Source: Ooceraea biroi (Eukaryota > Arthropoda > Insecta > Hymenoptera > Formicidae). Taken from it: a stretch of DNA of 64,000 bases. This document shows positions 63,749 through 64,000 of the stretch, piece by piece. The stretch is from NCBI RefSeq assembly GCF_003672135.1, contig NC_039513.1, positions 11,879,971-11,943,970 on the forward strand, read 5' to 3'. The notes beneath the pieces are model-generated. The model was not told where the DNA came from, did not search any database, and saw only the letters and a list, made by a program, of their open reading frames with translations. A program made the position numbers and the translations under genes. The first letter of the stretch is position 1; each line of letters begins with the position of its first letter.

Positions 63749-64000
63749 AACGAGGAGGGAGACGCGCATCCGTCGCGTTTCTCTCCTACTCTTCCTTTCC
63801 GCGGAAGTGATTACCATTACCATTTGCGTAGGCGGACGAAGTAGGCGCGCGGCGATAAGAATAGTTTGTGAGTAGTGTTCGCGCGAGAGACTGATGTGCG
63901 TTCGTCTGAACGGTAAACACGTGTACGCAAACACTCGGGTGCGAATCGACTGAACGATAGCTTGGAGCACGAAACCCACTCTTTTAATAATTCAGCAATC
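63749..64000 (+). other. 3' UTR of domeless, cut by the window end
   Basis: Sequence after the stop at 63748 holds no exon and no AATAAA, so the transcript should continue beyond the window. Confidence 0.5.

Noticed and set aside
1..64000. CRISPR arrays, operons, rRNA or tRNA genes
   Set aside because: No regularly spaced repeats, no bacterial gene layout and no tRNA or rRNA signature could be recognised by eye; a tRNA scan was not possible.

Overview
This window is nuclear DNA of an insect, most likely a hymenopteran and probably an ant. The evidence is multi-exon genes with short GT-AG introns, AT-rich spacers, GC-rich 5' ends, animal-only gene families (METTL3, MAGI, domeless, patched-related) and many small inverted-repeat transposons. 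No bacterial, viral or CRISPR features were seen. Genes were rebuilt by joining open exons at GT-AG junctions with phase checked by hand. No alignment or search was run, so family names rest on recognised motifs.

Layout. 1-4.3 kb: no gene seen. 4.35-6.71 kb (minus): a two-exon gene for a secreted or membrane protein of unknown function. 6.7-16.4 kb: gene-poor, with coding-like minus-strand segments at 9.2-10.1 kb, a fold-back element at 11.6 kb, and inverted-repeat elements at 13.3-14.35 kb and 14.47-15.69 kb; the second carries a broken gene fragment. 16.99-24.86 kb (plus): a 12-exon patched-related (sterol-sensing/RND) membrane protein; its 3.9 kb first intron holds a transposon nested inside another. 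25.07-25.79 kb (minus): TSR2. 26.51-28.43 kb (plus): METTL3. 29.26-31.38 kb (minus): a NET1/ARHGEF3-type Rho GEF. 32.67-33.52 kb (plus): REXO4-like exonuclease. 35.02-37.54 kb (plus): flavin-containing monooxygenase. 37.84-39.10 kb: a mariner with a broken transposase. 39.5/41.4-45.43 kb (plus): Magi scaffold (2 WW, 5 PDZ) with a probable long 3' UTR to about 48.5 kb. 49.8-63.75 kb (plus): domeless, the JAK/STAT cytokine receptor, with a 6 kb leader intron; its 3' UTR runs off the window.

The genes are housekeeping or developmental loci with no common pathway. TSR2, METTL3 and REXO4 all act on RNA, which may be chance. TSR2 and METTL3 are divergent and share a spacer of about 0.7 kb. Patched-related/TSR2 and METTL3/NET1 are tail-to-tail pairs.

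The most unusual signal is a group of four elements between 13.2 and 19.1 kb. Each begins with CCCA (three share CCCAnnnAGCAC), and each has arms rich in a different short palindromic word (GACGTC, TTGCAA, AGCGCT, GATATC). This looks like an unclassified family of DNA transposons, one member of which carries a host-like gene fragment.
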